Program-made: the position numbers and the translations under genes
NCBI GenBank assembly: GCA_014379045.1
Contig: JACMMK010000139.1
Span: 1-7,518 of the forward strand
Origin: Burkholderiales bacterium
GTDB taxonomy: Bacteria > Pseudomonadota > Gammaproteobacteria > Burkholderiales > CAIKXV01
DNA length: 7,518 bases
Direction of reading: 5' to 3'
Notes under the pieces: generated by a model
What the model saw: the letters and a program-made list of their open reading frames with translations, nothing else
Told to the model about the DNA's origin: nothing
Database searches by the model: none
Shown here: positions 1 to 5,641 of the stretch, piece by piece
Layout of the letters: the number at the start of each line of letters is the position of its first letter
Position numbering within the stretch: the stretch's first letter is position 1

Positions 1-582
1 CGGCGGGGCTGGTTCGGGTGTCGCGTCCGATCCTGTCGAAGGCGCGCCTGCGTCGGCGCGCAGTGCACGCGCGGCGAACGCGTCGCGCGCGTAGGGAATC
101 GGCGCGCGGCTGAAGTAGAGCGCGAACCCGCGGCGATCGAGCACCACCTTCACCACGTTCGGATCGAACAGGTCTGCCAGGGAATCGAGCCGATGGCAGG
201 CGGTGGCAAGCGTCGCCGCGGGCGCTTGCTGCAGGCAATCGGCAACGGCCGCGATCAGCGCGGGCTCGATCAAGGGTTCATCGCCCTGTACGTTGACTAC
301 GATGCAGTCATCGGGCCAACCGCGTTGCTCGGCGAGTTCGGCGAGACGCTCGGTGCCCGAGATGTGATCGACACGGGTCAGCGCTGCCTGGAAGCCATGG
401 GCCTTGGCGGCGGCGACGATCGCAGGGTCGTCGGTCGCGATCCAGACTTCGCGCGCGCCGCTCGCACGCGCGCGTGCCGCGACATGCACCACCATCGGGC
501 GCCCGGCGATGTCGGCGAGCGGCTTGCGCGGCAATCTCGTCGAGGCGAGACGGGCCGGGATCGCCGCGATGAACGGCGTCAC
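1..582 (-). CDS. kdsB: 3-deoxy-manno-octulosonate cytidylyltransferase (CMP-Kdo synthetase), C-terminus cut by window edge
   Basis: KdsB is a cytoplasmic enzyme that joins CTP and Kdo to give CMP-Kdo, the donor for the inner core of lipopolysaccharide. The visible 194 codons run open to the left edge; the family is about 250 residues, so roughly the last quarter is missing. The nucleotide-binding N-terminus PARLASTRLPRKPL is at residues 9-22, TRVDHISGTERL at 69-80, VNVQGDEP at 96-103 and the NVVKVVLD...ALYFSRAPIPYARD block at about 142-167. I chose the GTG at 582 because V-T-P-F-I-A-A-I-P aligns with the usual family start (M-T-P-F-I); no in-frame ATG lies between it and the preceding gene's stop. 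The best Shine-Dalgarno match (GAGG) is about 14 bases upstream, farther than usual. From residue 168 the sequence becomes an Ala/Pro/Ser/Thr-rich stretch where a short loop is expected (see findings). It is last in the exbB-exbD-lpxK-trm112-kdsB cluster. The family call is secure. Confidence 0.95.
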   Translation of the reverse strand, partial: MTPFIAAIPARLASTRLPRKPLADIAGRPMVVHVAARARASGAREVWIATDDPAIVAAAKAHGFQAALTRVDHISGTERLAELAEQRGWPDDCIVVNVQGDEPLIEPALIAAVADCLQQAPAATLATACHRLDSLADLFDPNVVKVVLDRRGFALYFSRAPIPYARDAFAARALRADAGAPSTGSDATPEPAPP

Positions 583-593
583 GCGCAGGGCCG

Positions 594-660
594 CCGCCTC
601 AGCGCTGAAAGGTACGAAGTTCGCCTGGCATCGGCGATGGGTACAAAACCCGCCTCAGCG
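594..660. repeat. 11-bp direct repeat across the trm112-kdsB spacer
   Basis: CCGCCTCAGCG occurs at 594-604 and again at 650-660 (plus-strand reading). It flanks a 45-bp stretch that makes up most of the 72-bp gap between the Trm112-like stop codon and the kdsB start. The right copy overlaps the Trm112-like stop codon. Two 11-bp copies could be coincidence in GC-rich DNA, and no function is claimed. Confidence 0.4.
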
Positions 661-849
661 TCGGCGCAGGGCATCGAGTTCTTCGGGGGAGAGTTTCCGT
701 GCTTCGTCTTCGAGCATGATCGGGATGCCGTCGCGGATCGGATAGGCGAGTCCGGCGGCCTGCGACAGCAGCTCCTGCTTGCTGCGGTCGTAGACGAGCG
801 GTGCCTTCGTTGCCGGGCAGACCAGAATGTCGAGCAGTTTTGCGTCCAT
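655..849 (-). CDS. Trm112-like small protein (UPF0434/YcaR family)
   Basis: This 64-residue protein begins MDAKLLDILVCP and carries the family hallmarks QEL near residue 27 and LAYPIRDGIPIML near residues 35-47. The E. coli relative is YcaR. Trm112 proteins outside bacteria are zinc-binding activators of methyltransferases; the role of the short bacterial forms is not settled. The usual Cys pairs are mostly missing: only Cys11 (CPATK) remains where relatives such as YcaR have CPxC plus a further Cys, so zinc binding is unlikely. I prefer the ATG at 849 over the in-frame GTG at 855: GGTGGA lies 9 bases before the ATG but only 3 before the GTG. The gene sits between lpxK and kdsB, its usual place in proteobacteria, which suggests co-transcription with lipid A/Kdo genes. 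The 106 bp between the lpxK stop and this start holds no gene I can support. Confidence 0.88.
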   Translation of the reverse strand: MDAKLLDILVCPATKAPLVYDRSKQELLSQAAGLAYPIRDGIPIMLEDEARKLSPEELDALRRR

Positions 850-955
850 GGGCACGATTCCACCAGTGATCGAAACGGTCGGCGCCCGGCGACATCAGGC
901 AGGCGCGAATCTGTTGCAGCTCCGAGCGATGCAGTCGCCTTGGCGCACCTTCCTC

Positions 956-1972
956 TCACCTCGCCCGAACACGGGCCAGGCAACGTTCGAGGTGCGCACC
1001 GAAGGCGGGATCGACCTGCGCTTCGACCGCCAGGACCCAGTGATGCGAAGCGCCGAAACGAAGGCATTTTACGGCATCCTTCTCGGTGAGGATCACCGCT
1101 TCGCCTGCGAAATCGAGGTCGCTCGCCACGAAAGGATGATGATCGGCGAACGGATGCTCGACGAACGTCAGCCCCAGCGCCGTCAGCAGAGCGAAGAACC
1201 GTTCCGGATAACCGATGCCGGCCACCGCATGCAACCGGATGCCGCGCAAGCTTTCCGGCTCGGCGGATACGGTCGGATCGTCCAGTCGATATACCCGCGT
1301 GGCCACGATCCGCATTTCGAACTGCGCCGCTTCGGGCACCGGTGCATCGGCACGCGGGGCACCATTTACGACCAGTGCGTCGACGACCGCCAGCCGCTTT
1401 ACCGGCTCGCGCAACGGCCCCGACGGCAACATCCTGCGGTTGCCGAAGCCCAGCCCCGCGTCGACCACGGCGACTTCCACGTCGCGCGCCAGCGCGTAGT
1501 GCTGCAGCCCGTCGTCTGCGATCAGCACGTCGCACTCGGGGTGTTCGCGCCGCAGCGCATGCGCGGCGAACACGCGATCGACGCCGATCCAGACTGGCGC
1601 AGGCGTGCGCCGCGCAATCAGTACGGGTTCATCGCCCACGCGCATCGGGTCGCTGTGGACCCGCACCGGTTCGCTGACCCGCTCGTCGCTCGCGCTGCCG
1701 CCGTAGCCGCGACTGACCACCCCCGGATGCCACCCCCGTTCGATCAGGTGGTGCACGAGCCAGATCGTCAGCGGTGTCTTGCCCGTGCCCCCCACACTCA
1801 CATTGCCGATGACGATCACCGGCACGTCGACGCGGTGGGTCGCGAACCAGCCGCGGGCGAACGCGCGCCGGCGCAGTGTGACCACCAGCAGGAACAGCCA
1901 CGACAGCGGCAGCAGCAACGCACTGCGCAGGCTGAGCCGCGACCAGTGACGGGCGGTATCGAAGCGCGGCAT
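956..1972 (-). CDS. lpxK: tetraacyldisaccharide 4'-kinase (lipid A biosynthesis)
   Basis: LpxK transfers the gamma phosphate of ATP to the 4' position of the tetraacyl-disaccharide-1-phosphate precursor, giving lipid IVA at the cytoplasmic face of the inner membrane. The product has 338 residues, within the family range. A hydrophobic N-terminal anchor spans about residues 15-32. The P-loop GNVSVGGTGKTP is at 56-67, SRGYGG at 87-92, DDGLQH at 153-158 and the GNRRMLPSGPLREP block at 177-190, all typical of LpxK. A late LTEKDAVKC motif is also present. The ATG at 1972 puts the anchor and P-loop at their usual distances. No strong Shine-Dalgarno sequence precedes it. The exbD stop lies 35 bp upstream, consistent with an operon. 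No truncation or missing key motif was seen. Confidence 0.97.
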   Translation of the reverse strand: MPRFDTARHWSRLSLRSALLLPLSWLFLLVVTLRRRAFARGWFATHRVDVPVIVIGNVSVGGTGKTPLTIWLVHHLIERGWHPGVVSRGYGGSASDERVSEPVRVHSDPMRVGDEPVLIARRTPAPVWIGVDRVFAAHALRREHPECDVLIADDGLQHYALARDVEVAVVDAGLGFGNRRMLPSGPLREPVKRLAVVDALVVNGAPRADAPVPEAAQFEMRIVATRVYRLDDPTVSAEPESLRGIRLHAVAGIGYPERFFALLTALGLTFVEHPFADHHPFVASDLDFAGEAVILTEKDAVKCLRFGASHHWVLAVEAQVDPAFGAHLERCLARVRAR

Positions 1973-2007
1973 CGGCTTCGAGCGCGCGTTTCGCGGCGCG
2001 CCGCCTT

Positions 2008-2430
2008 TCAGCGCGCGCCCGTGCCCTGCGTCGTGAACGTGATCTGCACGTAACCCGCGATGCGTGCCGCCTCCATCACATTCACCACCGCCTGATGCGT
2101 GGCCGCCGCATCCGCGCTGATCACGATGATCGGCTCCTTGGCGTCGCCGGCCGCCTTGCGCAACGCCTGACTGAACTGGTCGGGGGTGCCGAACACCACC
2201 GGCTCGCGATTGACGAGATAGCGCCCGGTCGCATCGATCACCACGTTGAGCTTCTGCGGGCGGTCAGGCGGCACCTCGGCGGACGCCTGCGGCAGGTTGA
2301 TCTGCAACTCGGCGAACTTCGAGAAGGTGGTCGACGTCGCGAGGAAGATGAGGATGACGAGGAACACATCGATCATCGGCACCAGGTTGATCTCGGGCTC
2401 GTCGCGCGAGCGTCCCCGCCGGAAATTCAT
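2008..2430 (-). CDS. exbD: ExbD/TolR-family biopolymer transport protein
   Basis: ExbD/TolR proteins form the rotor-like core inside an ExbB/TolQ pentamer and use the proton gradient to energise outer-membrane work through a TonB- or TolA-type partner. The 140-residue protein has a charged cytoplasmic N-terminus, one transmembrane helix at about residues 16-35 (EINLVPMIDVFLVILIFL) and a periplasmic domain from about 40 onward. Asp21 lies in the helix at the position of the essential proton-carrying Asp of ExbD/TolR. The periplasmic part ends with the usual IVISADAAATHQ and VVNVMEAARIAG pattern (roughly residues 101-126). A GGAG lies about 11 bases before the ATG. exbB is 39 bp upstream and lpxK 35 bp downstream. 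I call it exbD rather than tolR because no tol genes are adjacent and the exbB-exbD-lpxK order is common in betaproteobacteria; sequence alone does not fully separate the two. Confidence 0.93.
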   Translation of the reverse strand: MNFRRGRSRDEPEINLVPMIDVFLVILIFLATSTTFSKFAELQINLPQASAEVPPDRPQKLNVVIDATGRYLVNREPVVFGTPDQFSQALRKAAGDAKEPIIVISADAAATHQAVVNVMEAARIAGYVQITFTTQGTGAR

Positions 2431-2460
2431 CGGCGACCGGCTCCAGTCTGCGCGGCGCGT

Positions 2461-2485
2461 TCGCGCCGTTCAGTCGCGCCGTTCA
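2461..2485. repeat. tandem 12-bp duplication spanning the exbB stop codon
   Basis: TCGCGCCGTTCA occurs at 2461-2472 and 2474-2485, one base apart. The right copy encodes the last residues of ExbB (G-E-R-R), and the left copy overlaps its stop codon (2470-2472) and extends into the exbB-exbD spacer. A slipped-strand duplication could have created or shifted the stop, but the ExbB length is normal. The left copy also forms the right arm of a small GC-rich inverted repeat, GGCGCG-TT-CGCGCC (2454-2467). Confidence 0.6.
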
Positions 2486-3075
2486 CCGTGGGCGACTTCG
2501 ACCAGCTTCACCGCCTGCAGCTCCATGTCGACGACATACGTGTCGACCTTCGATCGATAGTGGCGGTACGCAATCATGCTCGGAATCGCGACAATCAGCC
2601 CGAACGCCGTGTTGTAGAGCGCGATCGAAATGCCGGAGGCGAGCTGCTGCGGCGTACCCGATGCCGACTGCGCGCCGAAGATCTCGATCATGCCGATGAC
2701 CGTGCCGAACAGCCCGAGCAGCGGGGACATGCCGGCGATCGTGCCGAGGGTCGTCAGGTAGCGTTCGAGTTGCAGTGCAACACCGCGCCCGGTCTCCTCG
2801 ATCGCCTCCTTCATTACCTCGCGTGAACTCTTCACGTTGCGCAAGCCCGCGGCCAGCACCTCACCGAGCGGCGAATCCCGGGTGAGGCGGTCGATCATTT
2901 CTGCCGACGCGCCCTGCTGCCGGAATTCCTCGAGCACCTTCGGCAGCAGATCGCCGGGGGCGACCAGCGGTCTGCGCAACGACCAACCCCGCTCGCCGAT
3001 GATGGCGAGTGCGATGATCGAGGCGAAAATCAACGGCCAGATGGGCCAACCGGCACCTTGGATGATTGCTAGCAC
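2470..3075 (-). CDS. exbB: ExbB/TolQ/MotA-family proton channel protein
   Basis: ExbB forms the pentameric stator of the ExbB-ExbD motor in the inner membrane. The 201-residue product has the three expected membrane segments: about residues 10-27 (WPIWPLIFASIIALAII), 108-132 (around TLGTIAGMSPLLGLFGTVIG) and 150-170 (around ALYNTAFGLIVAIPSMIAY), with a long cytoplasmic loop between the first two. The glycine/proline-rich second segment is the best-conserved part of the MotA/TolQ/ExbB channel domain. The start is a GTG at 3075, the most upstream start codon after an in-frame TAA at about 3107; the resulting N-terminus (LAIIQGAGWPIWPL) fits the family. No clear Shine-Dalgarno precedes it. It is the first gene of the minus-strand cluster, so the promoter should lie in 3076-3592. 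No tonB is present, so the motor's partner must be encoded elsewhere. Confidence 0.94.
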   Translation of the reverse strand: MLAIIQGAGWPIWPLIFASIIALAIIGERGWSLRRPLVAPGDLLPKVLEEFRQQGASAEMIDRLTRDSPLGEVLAAGLRNVKSSREVMKEAIEETGRGVALQLERYLTTLGTIAGMSPLLGLFGTVIGMIEIFGAQSASGTPQQLASGISIALYNTAFGLIVAIPSMIAYRHYRSKVDTYVVDMELQAVKLVEVAHGERRD

Positions 3076-3157
3076 TGGGCGGGGCGGAAATGAAACTCGT
3101 TAGAACGATGCAAGCAGGGGAAACGAACCGGCTGAATGGAAGCCAACATGCGCGCCG

Positions 3158-3186
3158 ACTGTATCCACCAGGGGCGCGCAGGGCAA
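3158..3186 (-). promoter_or_regulatory. weak sigma70-like promoter candidate for exbB
   Basis: On the minus strand TTGCCC (3186-3181) and TACAGT (3163-3158) are separated by 17 bp. Each hexamer matches four of six consensus bases. Transcription would start near 3151, giving a leader of about 75 bases before the exbB GTG. Such matches arise often by chance, so this is only a candidate. Confidence 0.25.
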
Positions 3187-3249
3187 GCACTGGCGCTGGA
3201 TTTCTCCTTCTGCAGCACCTAAGCGCTTAAAGCATCGACGTTTTTTTTG

Positions 3250-3284
3250 TTGTCCACACGAACTGTGGATAAGTTTGTGAATAG
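3250..3284. promoter_or_regulatory. inverted pair of DnaA-box-like 9-mers, with a weaker third
   Basis: TGTGGATAA (3264-3272) is the exact reverse complement of the consensus DnaA box TTATCCACA. TTGTCCACA (3250-3258) matches the same consensus with one change, in the opposite orientation and 5 bp away, so the two form a near-perfect inverted repeat. A third, poorer match TGTGAATAG (3276-3284; two changes) follows in the same orientation as the consensus copy, 12 bp on. They sit in the AT-rich part of the spacer beside an 8-T run. DnaA binding is inferred from sequence only; the repeat could be the operator of another protein. Confidence 0.5.
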
Positions 3285-3580
3285 AGTCGTTCGACTGAGC
3301 GCCAAGCGGTATCCAGACGGGCTCCTTTTTGCGTTGATGAAAAATTAAGCACAAAGAAAACATCGAGCAGTCAATGACTTGCGTTCTACTGCCTAGGGCC
3401 CGGGCACGGTTCTGATCACGAGATCCGCGTTTTCATCTACCTTGTGGAGAAGTGTGCCTTCGCGCGACGGATTTTCGGGGGTTCCACGCAGGTTTCTGCC
3501 CTCCACGCCGCGCGCGACTGTGATTTACCGCACACAGCGCATTCGACCGCGTCGCACAACGGTAACGCACTGACCATCGC

Positions 3581-3586
3581 TAGAAT
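3581..3586 (+). promoter_or_regulatory. candidate -10 element (TAGAAT) for xseA
   Basis: TAGAAT matches five of six bases of the sigma70 -10 consensus and ends 6 bp before the proposed xseA GTG. Transcription would begin at or very near the start codon, giving a leaderless mRNA. No convincing -35 hexamer lies 16-18 bp upstream (the window there reads about AACGGT), which weakens the call. Confidence 0.35.
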
Positions 3587-3592
3587 CGAGCC

Positions 3593-4915
3593 GTGCGCGA
3601 CATTCTCTCCCCCGCCTCGATGCTGAGCGTGACCGACTTGAATCGGGTCGCGCGCGAGGCGCTCGAGCGTGCGCTGCCCCCGCTCTGGGTCGCGGGAGAG
3701 ATCTCGAACTTCCGCCGCTACGACTCCGGCCATTGCTATTTCGTGCTGAAGGATGCGCAGGCGCAGGTGCGCTGTGTGATGTTCCGTCACCGCCATTCGT
3801 TGCTGGGCTGGAAACCGGCCGACGGCTGCGAGGTGGAACTGCGCGCAGTGCCGTCGCTCTACGAGGCGCGCGGGGATTTTCAGCTCAACGTGGAAACGAT
3901 GCGTCAGGCCGGTCGCGGCGCGCTATACGCGGCGTTCGAGCGGTTGAAGGGTCGCCTCGCCGCCGAGGGTCTGTTCGCGCCCGAGCGCAAGCGCGCGTTG
4001 CCGCCGTTTCCGCGGGTGGTGGGCATCGTGACGTCGTCGGCAGCTGCGGCGCTGCGGGACGTGCTGAGCGTGTTTGCACGTCGTGCGCCCGGTGTACGGA
4101 TCATCGTCTACCCGACGCTCGTCCAGGGCGAACACGCAGGTCGCCAGATCGCGCACGCGATCGCGCTGGCGGGGCGTCGCGCCGAGTGCGACGTACTGAT
4201 CGTCGGGCGCGGCGGGGGCAGCATCGAGGATCTCTGGGCGTTCAACGAAGAGTCGGTGGCGCGGGCACTGGCCGCGTGTCCGATTCCGACCGTGAGCGCC
4301 GTCGGCCATGAAACCGACTTCACGATCGCCGACTTCGTCGCCGATGTACGCGCGCCGACGCCGACGGCAGCCGCGGTGCTGGTGGCCCCCGACGCCGCCC
4401 GTTGGCGCGCGCATCTGCGCGCGCTTGCCGGGCGGCTGCAGCGAAGCCCGTGGCGTCTGCTCGAGCGCCAGATGCAGCGCCTCGATCAATGGTCGCGCCG
4501 GCTGCTGCATCCGGGGGCACGTGCACGCGACCAGCAGATCGCGTTGGGAGATCTGCGGCGACGGCTCGAGCAGGCGCAGAGGCGACAGTTGGACAGCGCA
4601 GTTGCGCGACTCGAACGGGTCGGCGTCGCGCTGGCGCGCCGGCGTCCTGACACCGGGCCGTTCATGCTCGGTCTCGCCAGTCTCGCCACCCGCCTGTCGC
4701 GCGCCTCGACGCGCCGCTCCGAGGTCGTGCAGTCGCAGCTCCGCCAGCTCGCTGCGAGCCTCGTACACCTGAACCCCGATGCCGTGCTCGAGCGCGGCTA
4801 CAGCATCACCCGCGATGCCGACGGTCGGGTGCTGCGCGATGCGGCATCGATCGCGGCCGGCGTCGAGTTGGACACCACGCTGGCGCGCGGGCGCGTGCGC
4901 TCGCGCGTCGTCTGA
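3593..4915 (+). CDS. xseA: exodeoxyribonuclease VII large subunit
   Basis: XseA is the catalytic large subunit of exonuclease VII, which with several XseB subunits degrades single-stranded DNA from both ends in mismatch repair and recombination. The 440-residue length is typical. An N-terminal OB-fold DNA-binding domain covers about residues 10-105 (VAGEISNF at 33-40, SGHCYFVLKD at 45-54). The nuclease domain follows, with IVTSSAAAALRD at 145-156, GRGGGSIEDLWAFNEE at 205-220 and SAVGHETDFTIADF at 235-248, then PTPTAAA near 255-261. A long Arg/Gln-rich helical region comes next, and the C-terminal LERGYSI motif is intact. The start is a GTG at 3593; an in-frame ATG at 3620 (M10) is the alternative. 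Neither has a Shine-Dalgarno sequence, and a TAGAAT box just upstream suggests a leaderless message. The small-subunit gene xseB is not in the window. The gene converges on the CysB-like ORF with 9 bp between stop codons and no visible hairpin terminator. Confidence 0.96.
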   Translation: MRDILSPASMLSVTDLNRVAREALERALPPLWVAGEISNFRRYDSGHCYFVLKDAQAQVRCVMFRHRHSLLGWKPADGCEVELRAVPSLYEARGDFQLNVETMRQAGRGALYAAFERLKGRLAAEGLFAPERKRALPPFPRVVGIVTSSAAAALRDVLSVFARRAPGVRIIVYPTLVQGEHAGRQIAHAIALAGRRAECDVLIVGRGGGSIEDLWAFNEESVARALAACPIPTVSAVGHETDFTIADFVADVRAPTPTAAAVLVAPDAARWRAHLRALAGRLQRSPWRLLERQMQRLDQWSRRLLHPGARARDQQIALGDLRRRLEQAQRRQLDSAVARLERVGVALARRRPDTGPFMLGLASLATRLSRASTRRSEVVQSQLRQLAASLVHLNPDAVLERGYSITRDADGRVLRDAASIAAGVELDTTLARGRVRSRVV

Positions 4916-4924
4916 CAGGCTGCG

Positions 4925-5608
4925 TCAACCTGCCGCGGGTGGCACGACCGCGTCGGCTGCAAGCCGGTCGATGCCCTGCCGCGTGACCTGGGGTGCAAGG
5001 ATCTGGATGAAGTCGATCTCGCGCGAACTCAGCCGTCGCTTCCGATGAAACGCGATCGTCGCCATGCTCGGGGGAAACAGCTCGGCGCTCAGCGCGCTGA
5101 TCGCGGTGTCACGCTTTCGATCGAACGCGATCTCCGGCAGCACGGCGATGCCGAGGCCACGTTCGACGCACGCCTTGATGACGTCCGCATCGGTCGCGCT
5201 CAGGATCACACGCGGCGTCGCACCGACTCTCCGGAACGCCTCGGCGATCACGTCGCGTGCCGAAATCGAATGTTCGTAGGTGACCAGCGGGTATTCGGCG
5301 ATGAGTCCGAGCGTCGGACGTTTGATCCGCAACAGCGCATGCCCTTTCGGCACGACCACCACGCGCCGATAGGTCGAATAAGGCAGCGACAGAAGGTCCC
5401 TGCTCTTCGGCATCTCGCCTGCGATGACCCCGATAGCGGCAGCCCGGGACTGCAGCAGCGAAACGATCTCCGCTGTGCTGCCGTGTTTCACGTCGACGCT
5501 CACCTGCGGATGCTGCCTGGAAAACTGCTCCAGCACTTTCGGCAGAACGTAGCGCGCCTGCGTGTGCGAGGTAATGATCGTCAGCGTGTTGTCGCTGTCC
5601 GCTGCCAT
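4925..5608 (-). CDS. CysB-like LysR effector-binding domain protein lacking the DNA-binding domain
   Basis: The 227 residues match only the effector-binding half of CysB-family LysR regulators, which sense sulfur status through ligands such as N-acetylserine or sulfate. Recognisable blocks are TSHTQARYVLP (13-23), YPLVTY (106-111), ATDADVIK (138-145) followed by ERGLGIAVLP (149-158), and a FIQ...APQVTR tail (200-210). Full-length CysB is about 324 residues; the missing part is the N-terminal winged helix-turn-helix and linker helix, about 90 residues. It is not elsewhere in the window. The frame is open throughout and GC-rich at third positions (25 of the first 30 codons after the start), so it still looks coding. 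Codons just upstream of the ATG (V-A-E-A) also resemble the CysB linker, so the break lies in the 33 bp after the miaA stop, with which this ORF is in frame. A GGAGG at 5611-5615 is only 2 bases before the ATG, too close for a good ribosome site. It could be a decaying remnant or a retained stand-alone ligand domain. Confidence 0.8.
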   Translation of the reverse strand: MAADSDNTLTIITSHTQARYVLPKVLEQFSRQHPQVSVDVKHGSTAEIVSLLQSRAAAIGVIAGEMPKSRDLLSLPYSTYRRVVVVPKGHALLRIKRPTLGLIAEYPLVTYEHSISARDVIAEAFRRVGATPRVILSATDADVIKACVERGLGIAVLPEIAFDRKRDTAISALSAELFPPSMATIAFHRKRRLSSREIDFIQILAPQVTRQGIDRLAADAVVPPAAG

Positions 5609-5641
5609 TGCCTCCGCGACCCCGCCTGCGGGACGCTTCGT

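Larger units (their letters stand above)
3076..3592. other. AT-rich divergent intergenic region between exbB and xseA
   Basis: No protein-coding gene is supported in these 517 bp; the ORFs that cross it lack family features. By hand count 3201-3380 is about 44% GC, far below the GC-rich flanking genes. Visible elements are a small inverted repeat TCGTTAGAACGA (3097-3108), the palindrome TAAGCGCTTA (3220-3229), an 8-T run (3241-3248), a pair of DnaA-box-like 9-mers (3250-3272), a 12-bp inverted repeat AGTCGTTCGACT (3285-3296) and an A-rich stretch (about 3339-3361). A GC-rich quasi-palindrome, GGGCCCGGG, lies at 3396-3404. The region must hold the divergent promoters for exbB and xseA. An undetected small RNA cannot be excluded. 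Confidence 0.8.

Noticed and set aside
599..895. A 98-codon minus frame starting in the lpxK-trm112 gap (begins M-S-P-G-A-D-R-F-D-H-W-W)
   Set aside because: The first dozen or so residues look protein-like, but the rest is the Trm112-like gene read in another frame. There is no homology I recognise.
193..1089. A 298-codon plus-strand frame over kdsB and trm112, and a 318-codon minus frame at 579-1535
   Set aside because: Both overlap kdsB, the Trm112-like gene or lpxK in the wrong frame and have shadow-type composition.
827..2053. A 408-codon plus-strand open frame opposite lpxK
   Set aside because: LpxK on the other strand has all its motifs; this frame gives an Arg/His-rich sequence with no recognisable domain and is a shadow.
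3220..3250. TAAGCGCTTA palindrome followed by an 8-T run as a rho-independent terminator
   Set aside because: The T run is about 11 bases from the palindrome, the stem is short, and no plus-strand gene ends upstream of it; both neighbouring genes read away from this spot.
3201..3380. Chromosomal or plasmid replication origin
   Set aside because: Two good DnaA-like boxes plus AT-richness are not enough. There is no dnaA, dnaN, rep or par gene, no iteron array and only two GATC sites nearby. Kept only as a DnaA-box finding.
3076..3592. Fur box controlling exbB
   Set aside because: No sequence close to the 19-bp Fur consensus was seen on either strand of the spacer.
3437..3796. A 119-codon minus frame across the xseA start, and an 87-codon minus frame at 3100-3363
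   Set aside because: The first overlaps the conserved xseA N-terminus antisense. The second lies in the AT-rich spacer with no motif and low-complexity Lys/Arg runs.
4916..4924. Bidirectional terminator between xseA and the CysB-like ORF
   Set aside because: Only 9 bp separate the stop codons, and the surrounding CAGG...CCTG arms are too short to support a terminator with no T run.
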